Origin: Mesodorylaimus sp. YZB2_4
Lineage: Eukaryota; Nematoda; Enoplea; Dorylaimida; Dorylaimidae
DNA length: 64,000 bases
NCBI GenBank assembly: GCA_030248295.1
Contig: JASANH010001374.1
Coordinates: 124,001-188,000 of the forward strand
Direction of reading: 5' to 3'
Shown here: positions 1-12,879 of the stretch, one piece after another
Position numbering within the stretch: the stretch's first letter is position 1
How the letters are laid out: each line of letters starts with the position of its first letter
The notes under the pieces: generated by a model
The model's database searches: none
Told to the model about the DNA's origin: nothing
The model's input: the letters and a program-made list of their open reading frames with translations, nothing else
Program-made: the position numbers and the translations under genes

Positions 1-2783
1 CAACTTTCCGTCCCTCCTCAACAATACCGACATCCGTTTTCGAACATTATTAAAGTCCAATATGCAAAGTAGTTCGTACGTCTCCTCCACGCCATTCACT
101 TCGATCGTGATCGAATTCGGAGTCCTACTTTTAAATACGTAACCAAAATTACGAGCCGCTCCAACCAAAGCCGCTTCGTCCGGACTTTGCGCTTGATATT
201 CCAATTTGCCAGCTTTATTTTCGGGCATTACCGTATGACATAAAGCGATCAAACGCCAAAACCTTTGAACATGCTCGTCACGTTTCGTCGCTTCCATTAA
301 ATTACGATCGAAAAAACGAAATTTCGGTTCGTACCATTTATTTGACGAAAAATCCAACGGTTTCATTTCCTAAAATACATTTTTTCATTTCTCAACATTT
401 CCTTACCCGTATCAAATCCAGTCCGAGATCACCCCGCTAATCCGGACTATAATTAGCAAAGGTGCGACCCGATTCTCGTCACCTACGACTTCCTCGGCTC
501 GGGCGCCTAGCAACGCTCACCTAAGCCCTCTTCTCAATCCCTAATATACACACCATGGAAAGACAAGAAGCCACTTTTCAACCATCCCCAATGAATAAAT
601 GAATAAAAAACCCCTGCTCGTCTTACCGAAGTATCCATAGCGTTGCCCTTTTCGTCCACAATATCACCGTAGCCTCGGCCATTGATTGAACATTTATTGA
701 ATGTCATCACGTTTTGTGTCAACGTGCCAGTCTTGTCACTGAATATATATTGAATTTGACCCAGTTCTTCATTTAATGTTGTCGTACGAGATCGAGCCGG
801 TGTGTCCGTCGCCGCGTGATACATGTCCAAATCCCAGTTAATCCACCACGAATGACAAAATCGTATAATTTCCACGCTAGAAAAACCGATCAATTACTTG
901 ACGAAAAAAAGCACAACCTTCGATTCCTCACCTGACGTATAATGAAATAGGGACGACGGTATTGAGCAAAATAGCGTACGAGAAAAACATTAAAAACGAA
1001 ATGAACGCTATACTCGCCGTGACACCGTTTCCACGCGGTACAGTACTCTCCCACGGTAAGAATACTTCGAACCGTCGTCCGTATACAGTCTCCCATACAC
1101 CGCACAATATCGTGCAAATAAAGCACATCGATAGCAAGAAGATTACAATCTAAAAATTCGAATTTTCATACTACATTTTTCTTTTTTACATTTCAAAATG
1201 ATCTTACCCCGATAATCAACACGTTCAAGAATCGATCCAAACTCGTCCTCTTAAATTTCGTTTTCCCACTATTCATCATTAATTTCGTATCTCGACCAGC
1301 GAATATAACAACGCCGTAACACCATTTCGTATTTCGTATAACGCATCCACGCAATAAGATTTTATCGTTGTCCAAGGAGAATTTTTGTTCATTCCAAACT
1401 AATCGCCCTTCGAATGTGCTTAATCGATTATTCGGCGGCTCGCAATGAATCTCGCCATTGAATTGACCAATTTGTTTCACATCGTCCAACATACTAGCAG
1501 TTTCGGGCAACGCTTGTTTCGCTTTCAAATTCGTCTCCCCGTCCAATTCCGCAGTCTCAACGTAACATAAACCGTGCGGTTCGCTCGTCGATAATAACAG
1601 CAGATCAGCCTGGAAAAAATTATTATTTTTAGTTTTACCAAATTGTTTCCTTTTTTTTGCCAAAATAAAAATGTTGAAAACTATTTTACGCATCAAAATT
1701 GACGAGCAATTCTCAAAACTCCATCAAATCATACACGGTTTTTTCATTTTCAACCTAGCACAACGATCAAAAATTCGAATTTCTCGCTTCTCGCACAAAT
1801 AACTGCACAAATATTGCAGATATGAAATTTTCAAAAAAAAATGCGTTAAATTCTTCCTCGTTTAGTTTTCGCGGTTTTTAATCGTCAAAAAAACTCAAAA
1901 AGTGATTGAGAAATCGAATAAATCGCCCATTCTCTAATTCAATAGATTCTGTGAGAATACATTGAAAGCCAATTCATGCCTCATCAATCAATTAGTTTTT
2001 CAACCTTTTCCCGAATTTTACGCTTCAAAAAACCCATCTCATTTATCTCTTGTACTTACAGCAACAAAATTATCGCTTTCCATTCGAATAATATCCCCGA
2101 CTTTTACCGACTGCCATTTTTCCTCCACTAATTTATCTTGTCGAACAACATGAGACGTTCGATTATTCACCGTATTATCGCTTCGATGCCTTTGCTATAA
2201 AAAACCACCATTTTTTTCACTATCGACGCAAATATATTCTTAAAGTCACAAGAAAATCCTTCTTTTCTTACCAAGTCGTCAACGGCGTCTTTGATTGCAG
2301 TAATGGTCAATACCATTACCAAAGGCAGAATTGTCGTCAGAGGAGTTAGAGATGAAATTTGAGGAATAATCTATAAAAACAACGACCAACTGCGCCCTCC
2401 ATCATCCTAGCCAGCCCAATCAATTCTTACCTGCAGAATCATTAAAACTAGAAAATAAAAATTGGCCAACCGTTGAAATTGTTCAAACAAATTCTTCGGT
2501 ATAAATGTTACCACATTATATTTCGACGTTTTAATGTAATTATTCTAAAAAATTTTTACAATGGTTAAGAATTTATTTAAAAATATCACAATTCCACGAC
2601 AAAAAACTCCAAAAAATCACACACTTACAGCATATTTATGTTGATCAGTGAAAGCGCGATCGTTCGCCCTCACTATTCTCACCGTTTCTAAACAAAACCA
2701 AATCGATTTTTTCCTCTTTTTCAACATACGACCCCCTTCCTCGCCTTACCTTTAACTTCTTCTCGTTTTTTACTTCCAAACAT
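1..2783 (-). CDS. P4-type phospholipid flippase, ATP8B-like (3' end outside window)
   Basis: P4-ATPases flip aminophospholipids from the outer to the inner leaflet of plasma and Golgi/endosomal membranes, usually with a CDC50 subunit. Nine exons join in phase: 2750-2783, 2629-2687, 2431-2544, 2272-2370, 2060-2194, 1208-1609, 932-1149, 627-876 and 1-369 (continuing beyond the window), giving 560 codons. The actuator motif DGET is at residues 170-173 and the phosphorylation motif DKTGTLT starts at Asp401. Two membrane segments lie near residues 60-102 and another pair in exon 932-1149. The nucleotide-binding domain begins in the last exon ([17 protein letters not shown]). Sequence such as [12 protein letters not shown] and [17 protein letters not shown] text fits the class 1b (ATP8B) branch better than ATP8A. 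The ATG at 2783 follows an in-frame TGA two codons upstream, which fixes the start. The intron 1610-2059 is the longest (450 bases). Confidence 0.93.
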
Positions 2784-5700
2784 GATTCAAACCCTTTTTT
2801 CCTCCAAATATTTTTGAAAATTCGAATTCAATAACATCCAATAATAACGCCTTTTCGAACGTGATAAACGATGATTTCAATCCAATTCGTCTACCATGGT
2901 GACGCGTACAAAATCCGAGCACGCATTGGCGTCAACGTCCGCTTACAAGCCTATAAAAAACGCAATTATAAATCACAAAAATTCTCATTCGCTTCTAAAA
3001 CATGATTGAAAACTAAAGTAATTCGTGCCGAGCTACGTTGCACATTTCTTCACTGCTTCGCTGCACCACAATCGCCGACAACCCTTCATTACTCATCACA
3101 GCCACTATGACGACAATGAGTAAACGCGTAATAACGCGATGGCGCCACCACCAATTCTCCAACCTACAGCCAGTCAATGGTGATTCTTGACCTACAATAG
3201 TCACACTTCGCCTAAGATACCCCCACTCGACCAAATGACTCAAGTCTCCACACATTTTCAAATGCAAAAAGTTTTCTAAATGGCGAAAAAAAATCTACAT
3301 TGCGTACAATCGCAAAAACAATTCTTATCGAGCCGTTTTTTTCCTCGAATATAAGTCAGACTCGCTAGCTATTTTCGAGATGCACAATCCGGAACTCGCA
3401 AGTTCAACTTTGGTTCGAAATTATACGCCCATAAAACGAGAACCAAACTAGCGCCAATAGTAGGCGCCAAACTCGGCGCATACACTCGACCGGTGTGGAA
3501 GGAAGGCGAAATAGAAATTCTTACAAGCCAACGACGCCCAGATTTTAAAAACTAGAATAAAATCTTCGCCATACATATATCAGCCACACAAACGTGCACA
3601 AATTTCGTTCACGACGTCAGTTTTAATTGAGAAAAAAATTCCCTATCTGTGCATCATAAATAGAATGTGTCCGGCTGGGAAAGACCGGTTTTGGTGCTAG
3701 CAGAATACAAAGGAGGAGGATACAAAAAAAAAAGATTTCTCACCGCGAAATTACAACCCAATTCGACTCCACATTTATTGGACTTCATATGAAAAGAAGG
3801 ACGAAAATAGAACGACTGAGCCGCGACCGTCTAATCATTACGCAGTCCGTGGTTGAATTTCCCTTTCCCACATCCTCTTTTTAACCTAGAAAATCGTTTC
3901 AAATGACGTAAAGCTTCTGAAAATCTAACCGGCACCTACTCGCTGCGCGCACGACAGATCGCTTACAGCCGCGCCACGAGAAGAAAAAAAAACTCAAAAT
4001 TTTTTTCGTACATTCTAAAACCGAGTCAAAAACTTAGCCGACTTTCTAAACTAATGCAAACAAAATGAAAGGTGGAGCAGAGATTTTGAAGAAAATCTTA
4101 GAATCGAGAAAACGCCTGAGAAAATGCGCTATTGCCACTGATGACGAGCAATCCGAGTGAAGTTCAGGGAAAGGAATTTTGAAAATGCGCGCGGCTACGC
4201 ATCGAAACGTACGGCCTCAGGAAGTTCATTCTAGGAACATACGGAACCATAGCAACAACCAAAGTGACCCATTGGCTGATGAAACAAATTAGCACCGTAT
4301 CGAAGAAACAAAAAAAAGCGCGTCGTCGCCTTTTGTAACAACAACTCGTTATAACACCTTTTTTTATTCGGTTCCAGTTTTTAGGCCTTTCGTCAATGGT
4401 CATACCAAATAGACTGCCTGAACGATCATTGCGCAACCCGAGACGTTCATAAAGTGAATTGCAGATCGACCATGTCCGCATAAAAAGCAAACCAAGCCGT
4501 CTCTTTCCTAACGATAAGGACGAGGGCGTTCGTTGAGCTTGGCCACGCAATCCCTCGGCAGCTCCTCTCTTCCAACAAGCCGGCTTTCGTCAATAAGGTG
4601 TACACGGTTTCCATTTACGGCCAAACCCCGCCGCAATCATAATATGCTTGAACGAAACAAGTTTCTTCTGTTAAAAAACTTTTCCTACCGAGATTGACGG
4701 CGGATGGATGAAATGTAGGGCGGAAAAGATAAACCGCTTTCTTGATCTTTTTCCAATCTAAATTACCACTAAATACGACAAACCAATCCTTCGACCGCAT
4801 TATCTCGTTTCGACTCGCCTTACTTTTGCTATTTTAGCTGGAAAATATTATCGATCTTTCACAATCGCTTCAACCGCGATATCGCTAAATAGACTAGCAT
4901 TGGGCGAAACGAGGGAAAAAATGACTAACAAAGGGAATGTACCACTTCCACCAGTCGCTAGTCCAGGCCTCGGCCCGGGCCTACCCGAATAACCACCACT
5001 GCTCATGAAACCGACACAATAGATTTACCTATGCAGCCATGGAAAACGAGAAAAGTCGATGTGTGGATAGCATTGTGCACTCGAAACGTGGAGAACTAGG
5101 TTTAGAATTCTCTAAAAGTGCACAAGCAGCTTTTTGCATGAAGGAGGAGACCAGAATCGACTTACGGCTCGGGCATAAAATCCAATCCGCCTTGCCGTAA
5201 AAAGTCAACAAAGAAAACTTGAAACCTTGACTGCACCAATGGGTGCACAGCCCGAACGATTTTTCGGCCTAGGATCGACTACAGGCAAGTTACGGCTAAG
5301 CTTATAATCTCCACTATAGCAAAGCGTGGTGATAGCTATCTTACAAAGTTCGGATTCCCCTTTGATTTAAAGGAGGCGGATATGTAAAAGTCACGAGAGA
5401 TTCACGAAGCAAAAGATTTTTCTGGCTACTTACGGTTTGCACATCCGAAAAGTGACAAAATTCAAAAACCAGCAAAAAAGAATTTAATAAAATTGTAGAA
5501 TTGACGAGATTCAACCAATTCACAACTCCGATTCACGACTGCACGCACTTGTGTATGTATCTACTTTTGTAAACCAAACTCCAAACGTGTTCTTCGTAAA
5601 ATCATCCAATCGCACAGATGCATTTGTGTCAATTTGTTATAAGCGGCTTGAAAACTATAAAAGGCGGGAACTTGAAAAAGAGAACTAAGAGATTACATTC

Positions 5701-6451
5701 GCGGAACTTATGGAAGGGCCTGGATTTATAATATTCGATATGCATAGCTGGTCTGAAACGAATCTACTGGATGTCTTGTTGGAGCGGTTGATTTCGATTC
5801 ATTGTCTTGATCATCCTTTCTAAAGGGCCGCTCTCCGTGTTGAAGGGCACATTTGTTGTCACTCGCCAACAGTGGCTTTGAAATCAGTGAGCAGGTTACG
5901 AGGGGGTAGACTCCAATTTCGGCCAACCGCTATGGCAGAATTTGTGACCAGTAAACCAGCAAACCAGTCACTCGACCTCGACCTCGATCGCGTGCCAGGT
6001 CCCGACTGTAAACATAGACCAGTTCCCAACTAGTACCAACCCCCCCCCCCCCCCCCCCGACTGTGTGCCGCCTAATAATTTAGTGCGGAAGTACTGCGAA
6101 TCACTTTGCTAAAAAGCAACCAGTTTTTGTGCTGAGTTGACAGAAACCTACCCAATCACATAGCCAAAAAAACATGGGATCACAGCATTATCTCAGGATC
6201 CAGACGAGCTTTTGATTCAAAAGCCACGCTAATTGTTGCACCCCACCGCACACCTACTTTACAATGCAATGTCATGGGGTCGCGCACAAGTCACGTGACC
6301 TGGGTGATATAAGCTGGTTGCAGGTTCTGGTCACGAATGACTGCTGGTAACTTATTGTTCTAATTAACTTAAGCAGTAGATGGATCTGGGAAATTTCTTG
6401 ATTGAGAGCTGTCTAAATATGCTGCTATAATGCGCCTACGACAACAAGATA
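2784..6451. other. Gene-poor spacer between two divergent genes
   Basis: About 3.7 kb with no reading frame I can tie to a family. The open frames here (for example 128 codons at 4164-4550, minus) show no domain and no splice logic. The left end must hold the 5' flank of the flippase gene and the right end that of the transposase-like gene. A 19-base poly(C) run lies at 6040-6058. I cannot point to a promoter element. Confidence 0.5.
6040..6058 (+). repeat. Poly(C) run, 19 bases
   Basis: Uninterrupted C tract in the spacer. It is one of more than ten long C or G runs in non-coding parts of this window. Confidence 0.95.
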
Positions 6452-6658
6452 ATGATTTTGACTGCGGGTTCCGCTCTTTCGGAAGTTATTTTTAAATTTC
6501 CCGCTTTCCAGGATGAAAGGGAGAGATGTCTGCAAGAAGCGGTAGATTTTGTTTTACGGAGTTTTGAGAGCATTTATTTCTCTTACGTGCAAATCGGTCA
6601 AATTTTCAGTCTCGTTTGGATTCTCTTTTGGATATACCATTTTACGTAAATTATCGTG

Positions 6659-9600
6659 ATGTCGGCGCATCTTTTGCAACGAGCTGCGTCGCTGTGTCCC
6701 GAACTTATCGGAGAAACTGTTTATTTAAGTCCCGCTAATTTGCCCTACGAATTACTTTGTCAAATAAGTCGAGATGGTAAAATTTCGCTCGCCGGCGATT
6801 CTATTCGTTTGTTTAATAGTTCGACGGAATTAATTCAAACCCTTTTCGAACCTGATTACAAATCGATTTGGAGAACGGAAATATTTCTAAAACAAGGAAG
6901 AACCGCCGGATTACAACATTATTTAAGGAAGCGCAAGATGGAATTGGCACCCTCCTCCGAGGCTGCGAGGAAACTAAAACCAGAAGACAGAGTAAAGTGC
7001 CCTGGCTTTAAGATCACAGCATTTAATGCCAGTAACTTACCATTTTCTGATCTCCACGATCAGGTAATGAAGTGGGAGATACAGTATAAGAAACTCATTT
7101 TCAAAATTCCGTTCATCTTTTTAAGGTTCGACGAGACGGCGACGTGAACCGAGGTAGTGGTTGCACTGGTTCCAGAGTTCGAATGGGTAACAAAACGAAA
7201 AAAGCATGCTCTTGTTGCGACGCAGCTCGCCATAAAATTCGCAGACATTCCGAGTCGCTTCGTCGTAAAGGACTGATTTGTCCTGGTTTTAAACGTACTC
7301 CATTGGAAGAAATACTGAAAATAAGAAAATGGGACAACGAAAGGCAAGAAGTTTCGCCCGTAATCTTTATCGGCGACAAAATATTCTCGCGTGAATGCAA
7401 CGGCTCGAAAACATCGCGCCACGCAAGTCGATGCGATCATTGCAACAGGGCCAGGACGACTTTGTACAGAGCCAAGTGTGAAGAGCGAAAACGAATGGCC
7501 AAGGAAGAAAAGATCATATTTGAATCGCTAGAACTCGAATTACCGCAATCGAATTCAAATCAGCGTCAATCGAAGACGAGCAATAGGCAGCCGATTCAAT
7601 TTGACTCTGGCTCTAATCAGTGCGAATGGATTGGTCATCTGGTCAATTCCAAATGTCAGTACAAGGCAAAATCACATTCGCGACTACTTTCTCATTTGAT
7701 TCTTGTTCATTTACGTATTCAGCGTCTAATTAATCGAACCCTGCCGCCAAATGATCGAAAATTTGCTTGTATGTGGACCGATTGCCATCAAAAAGGCCCC
7801 TACAGCAGTTGGTTATCGATTTATCGACATACGAAAATTCATAGCGGAACCGAATATTTTGAGCGACGATTAGAAAATATTCGCAAACAATTCAGTGTGA
7901 TCAGAGCGATTCGAAACAAGGCTGATCGTCGACGCACTGATTCATCGAAATTTGAATATCGAAATGGACAAATTTGGAAAAGATCTTATCGATTGATGGC
8001 CTATCCGATCCCCAATCGTGTTGGAAATGTGGAAAATGGGAAATCTGAACGAGTTAATCAAGCCGTTTTGAAAAGGATGAAAAAAATTGCTAAGAAACAT
8101 CCGAATTTACGCCATGGTATTTTATTGTGCGATGAAGTAAGAAGTTTGATTTATGTTTCAAAATTCTGATTTTGTATTTTTAGATCTCAGTTGATTCTGG
8201 AATAAACGAGGCGGACTCGAATGGATCAGTCAAATTGGTGGTTTTCCAGTATCTGTCCTTGTTCAGTCGTCGACCGTAAGTGCATTCTTTCGTCGTCAGG
8301 GTTTGTCTGAGATTCGACTTGATGAATTTTAGATTGATGAGTAAAAATTGTGGCAAATTTTTCTGAGATATCCCCGCCAAAAATCAAAATTTACCGTTTT
8401 TATATATTTCCCTTTACACGGTGAACAAATTTTGTCATTCTCGCGTCACAATAAACACAAAAATTGAGAAGGACGAATTTATTTTAGGCCTGGGGGTTGA
8501 TTATTGCAGAACCAGGTCTTCGAAGAAGAAACAAAGATTTTTTGATATGCTTTTAGATTTCGTGCCAGCATTGCGTGGTATGGATGGGGCGAGGAGGGCA
8601 ATGCGGACCAGTTGTTGGAGTGGTTCATGGAAGTTGGTCGCGCCTTGGAGTCGTGCAATTTCCAATTGCACGGATTAATGTGCGGAGAAAATGCTCATTT
8701 TCAAGAATTGTTGAATAATTTGGCCGACTTGGACGTGTATGGGGACGAGAAAACGTGAGTGCAGTCGGAGGGACGGGGTGGGGGCACGCCTCTGAAATCT
8801 GCACGGGGCCTGGTAGACCTTTTAACAGGGTTCGTACAAGGCTGAAAAACAGGGAAAAGTCGAGGAAAGTGGGAATTTGCGAGCCAAAATCACGGAAACT
8901 GAGAGGCTGCATTTCGAGTCACCCGGCTTTTCTGTGTATCTGATGATCACGCAGGAGGTCAGTGAATCAGTTGAAGTTGATTGAGTAGTCGTGGGACAAT
9001 GTGGGAATAATCGGGGGGAAAATTAAAGTTTTAGTCTGGAAAACATGGAAAAATCATTTCCAGCTCTTTGTATGCACCCTGTCCAACTTATGAGTGAAAC
9101 CCAGGGTAGGGGATAAAGCGTGCACGGGACAGGAGAGTCATTCACAACCTTGACGACCAAGCATCCCTGCCTGTCCCCTATGGCAGTACAATTGGGCAGC
9201 GAATGGCTCAGTGGGAAGGCATTCGCTGCCAGATTCGGGGAAGGGGGTCGACCTGACAATTAATCGTGCACTAGTCGCCACTGCGGGAGCTTGCAAAAAC
9301 AAGTAGGGACCACCTGGGTGAGGTCTGAACGACCTTGACCTCGTTAGAGCACCCCGATAGCGGCTCGCCAAGTGCCAAGGTAGCTCGGGCCTAATGCAGA
9401 GATACGAAGCGACTGCTGCTTTTTCCAGCAAGGCTATCGAGTTTGCAAATCATGATTCATGTGTCGCCGCCATTCATACTGTATGCGGCCAAGCGCCGCA
9501 GGGCAGTGCCCACAAAAGAGGCCTCTTGTGGGCGCTGCGCTGCGGTGCTTGGTCCAGAATCCAAGACCTCGATTTCCCACGATTCTTGGCTCGGGATTTG

Positions 9601-10787
9601 GGGATTTTAGCAATCAGTCGGCTGATAACCGATAGTTCAATCATCGGGCCTGGGGGGGGGGGGGAAGACACTGAAGGGGTGAGGCACCAAATGACGGATG
9701 TGTGTTTTAGGCAGTCGGACTGTGGCATCGTCAATCCGTTCTCCAACGTGGTTCCTCGATTGTACCTGCTCGCCAGTCCCGCCAGGTGCATTAAAATGCT
9801 GCGTGCAAGTTGGTGCGATGAGGATCGATCGCTGTGCGTGCCAGTTCCGGGCTCGATGGATGACGAAGGGGGGTACACTTGGAAGTGTGTCAGGTAAGGG
9901 GGCGGGGGTGCCGCTGATGGTCTGGTTGATGGTTTGGCTTTCAGTTGGGGTCATGTGGTGGCCGTGCACGAGTGGCAGCGGCAGCAGGCACTTCGTGGGA
10001 AGTGTGTTGATGGACAGCTGACGAGGGCGCACGTGGCATCGGAGGATCGGGAGAAGAGGGCAGTGCAAAGGATGCTCGACGTGGTCAGCGAGTCCAGTGA
10101 GACAACCATGGAATTGGTTGTGCCAGGATCGGAAGGTACGGAGTTGGCATGTGCGGGTCAACGCTAGTCGAGGCAGCAGCATTGCATGTTTTACACCTAC
10201 TGTAGGCTCCCCTTGGAAAAGGATGAACTTAAGCTCATAGATAAGGGATTAAAAATGGAGATTCCCCCCTCCAGTCAGCAACAGAACGGGATCCCGCCCA
10301 TCCTGGGCTCTGTCTAAAATCTGTTCTTTCAGGAACTCGGTACTTCATGAAGCTTATTCGCGCGTTCTGGTGTTCTTTCGATCGGCAGGGAACGTTGAGT
10401 GGCGAAGCGGGTTTGTCGGAGACTGGGAAAATGCGTGGTGATTTGGAAATGATCGATCGCGAATTGACGTATTGGCGTGATTTATCGGAGGGCCAGAAGG
10501 GGCAGTTCGTGGCCGCGGACTGTCACAATGGTGTCATTCGGGTGTGTCGAGCGGTGCGTGGTCTGCTCGAACAGATCTTTGGTGGATTCCATACGGAAGG
10601 CGTTGTACCCCAGTTCACGCCCAAGTTATTCACACAGGACTTCTTGGAGATGGATTTGGCTGCTGTGAGACGAATCTGCTGTTCGGGGCAGCCGACTGTC
10701 GAAAGTGCTGTGCGTGCTTTGAAAAGAGTCAATTCCATTCTGCTAACTAGGTTTGTGACGAGGAGGGGAGAAGGCAGGAGGAGGTGA
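6659..10787 (+). CDS. P-element/THAP9-like transposase homologue, spliced
   Basis: Exons that join in phase: 6659-7063, 7126-8136, 8184-8275, then after an unresolved stretch 8557-8754, 9711-9893, 9945-10135 and 10333-10787. The first half has two Cys-rich clusters (CSCCDAARHKIRR, CDHCNRARTTLYR) and two C2H2-like fingers near 7620-7850. It ends in LLCDEISVDSG, which resembles the first catalytic Asp region of P-element transposases. The second half follows the family order: an Asn-rich turn (GLMCGENAHF), a segment like WGHVVAVHEWQRQ with LTRAHVASEDREK, then FWCSFDRQG, and near the C terminus LFTQDFLEMDLAAVRRI, matching the family pattern QD-x-LE-x(5)-R. No THAP finger is visible. Between 8276 and 8556 one reading gives a TGA at 8364; small exons at 8333-8340 and 8488-8516 would restore phase. 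An in-frame open stretch 6452-6646 may be a further 5' exon. The identification rests on pattern, not alignment, so it is moderate. Confidence 0.5.
9489..9552. repeat. Near-perfect 64-base palindrome in an intron
   Basis: The arms CCAAGCGCCGCAGGGCAGTG and its complement CGCTGCGCTGCGGTGCTTGG meet at a central AGAGGCCTCT, with only a few mismatches and one small length difference. It sits in the 956-base intron 8755-9710 of the transposase-like gene. It could fold into a long hairpin, either in the transcript or as a cruciform. Confidence 0.85.
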
Positions 10788-11069
10788 GCAGAGCGCCCGG
10801 GCCGACAAAAAAGCAAAAAACGAGGGGGAAAAAAAAAAAAAGCCCAAAAAGGGGAAAGAAACAGGGGCTACACTCTTCCAACTACGTAGGGCTCAGGGTG
10901 ATTCTCTGTGGTCTTGGGGTGACGTGGCATTTGGATCGGATTGAGTGTTCCCTGTCCCCCCAATGGGGCTGGTGCAACGTGTCGGGTTATTGTGTTCCTT
11001 GGTTTGGAGGGGGGGGGAGGAGAGAACGTGACGTGGGTGACAAGCACCTATGTATGTACACCGAATTTC

Positions 11070-12879
11070 TCAAAAGGGAAAGACACTCCAGGCGTGGGCA
11101 TCACTTATTTTCTGCCACTCGCATTCTTCGATGCTGCTTAGTTTGTGTTCGTAGAGACTGGCCTCTGCTCGGAAGCACTGTCCCCTGTAGCAGTAGCCAG
11201 TGGTGTTCTGGTCGTGGTCGACTAGGCACACAGCTCCGTTGGCCATGACCACCTGGCCCAGGGTCTGGTTGGAGAACAGGTGGGTGCAGTGGATGATGCA
11301 CTGGCCGTACGACGACCACGATGCCAATGCGCTGTACTGTTGGAGGCAGGCGTCCGTGGCGTGGGCGTAGGCCAAGGCCAGTCCATCCATGGCTGGGAAA
11401 TTACGCCCGCGACAGAATCTGCACAGCCAGAGACGGAAGGGTAGGCCTGGAAAGAGAGGGGGTGAGGCGTAGTGTGGGATGGGGACCACGTACCTGTGCA
11501 GTAGCCGGCTGCCCTGGCCGGGTTGATGTAGCAGTACCGATGCTCCATCCAGACCACGGCCACGGTGGCCCCGTTCGAACACTGCTCGTCATTGTGACAG
11601 TCGGTGGGGGAGCTGGTGCACACGGACCTGTTCTCGGCTGGGACCAAAGTGGGAGTGCTCCAGCAGGGATTCACCCGGTCGCAGTTGTCCTTCCATTGGC
11701 CCTCGATCTGATTGAATCGACGGGTGCCATTGTACGCGTGCACGCACTCGCCACCGTAGCACACACCCAGTCGATGGTCGGACGAGCGGCGACACAAGGT
11801 GCCGTTGGGGGCCGGCCACTTGGCCAGGTTCAGGATCCGAAGTTCCACTTCTGGATCGAAAGTGGCCTTGACGGGGTCGTCGTTGACGTGGTATTGAACG
11901 TGCGAACATGAACCGCCCTGAAAAAAGTTCTTACACCTTGGCTCGCGATCAGACCCCTTGTCCTCCTGCCACACAGGTGTAATCAAACCTGGAAACATCA
12001 ACCCAAGAGGATGACGTCTCCCAGCCAGGGGAGAGTATCGATCACTCTCTCCCACACGCCATGGCCTGCCAGGCACGAGGGTTACACAGGAATGAACACT
12101 AAAACTGGGTCTGGACTGGAAGAAACTGGGGGGGGGCTCTTCGGGGCTGTCAACTCAACTCAGCTGAGACCACAACCACAGCTCACCTGACTGCAAGTAC
12201 CAATCTCGGCACCAGACCCGGCCACACATTCGCGCTCCATTTCGCTCTCGACGCACACTTGCTCGCTGTAATAGAATGCCTCCTCCACAGTCACATCTTC
12301 CACTACCACCCTCGCCACTTGTGTTGTCGCCTCCACTTGGGAACTCCGCGGTACAGTCACATTCTCCAATCCTCCAGCGCCTTCCACCAATGTCCCATTT
12401 GCGAGCTCCCTGTCATCCACAGTCTCGTTCTTCCATGACCGATCAGTACTCGTCTCCACCACCTTGGTCGTGGTGGGCCACGGTTTGGTAGTGGGTTGCA
12501 GGGTGGGGGCGAGAATGATCTCGGTCTCGTCCCGACCACGTCTGCCATCCACAAAGTAGTAGACATAGAGACCAGACGCTATCAGACCCAGCACCACCAA
12601 AATGATAGCACCCAGACAGAACCCTAATTTCCAGCTTCTTCGGCCAGCCGACTTGTTGGAATGCGAGCCCCCGATCCGCTGGTACCGATAGGATCGCCTG
12701 TGCGTGGGCACGACCACGGAGGGCGATGGGGGCTCGGATGATCGTGATCGTACACCCTTCTGCGACTGGGATGGGGTCTGACTGGATCGTCGACTTGCCT
12801 TGTAAGCTGGTGGTTCGTACAGGACGGGATTCTGGACTATGGCTGTCCGCCTTTGGATACGACGAGGACTGTGCGGCAT
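11070..12879 (-). CDS. Cysteine-rich type II membrane protein, unknown function
   Basis: Three exons join in phase: 12187-12879, 11494-11917 and 11070-11446, giving 497 residues. The ATG at 12879 is preferred over an upstream TTG. Residues 1-84 are basic and Ser/Pro-rich (cytoplasmic). Residues about 85-110 form one strong membrane segment (FCLGAIILVVLGLIASGLYV), followed by a Thr-rich, N-glycosylatable stalk. The outer part repeats a Cys pattern of the type NGTLC-x(n)-GVCYGGEC and GYCYRGQC, with several NGT/NQT/NET sites. The spacing recalls cysteine-rich regions of secreted metalloprotease relatives, but no zinc-binding HExxH motif is present, so no enzyme activity is claimed. The intron 11918-12186 carries a copy of the dispersed repeat described elsewhere. 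I do not recognise the family. Confidence 0.75.
11976..12090 (-). repeat. Dispersed repeat family, copy in an intron
   Basis: On the minus strand this reads GAGAGTGATCGATACTCTCC, then CTGGCTGGGAGACGTCATCC and GGGTTGATGTTTCC. It shares this layout with copies near 30.7, 34.7, 35.4, 36.1, 40.1, 45.8, 50.8 and 60.8 kb. Confidence 0.75.

Noticed and set aside
2784..5926. Several minus-strand open frames of 60-128 codons
   Set aside because: No domain, no consistent splice partners and random-looking composition; they are best explained as chance.
8421..8678. 85-codon plus frame (MNKFCHSRV...)
   Set aside because: It overlaps the exon 8557-8754 in another frame; the transposase-like frame there is the better one. 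Only the part 8488-8516 may be used.
9394..10182. Long overlapping frames on both strands (167 and 181 codons)
   Set aside because: They cross clear splice sites at 9711, 9893 and 9945 and shadow the true exons.
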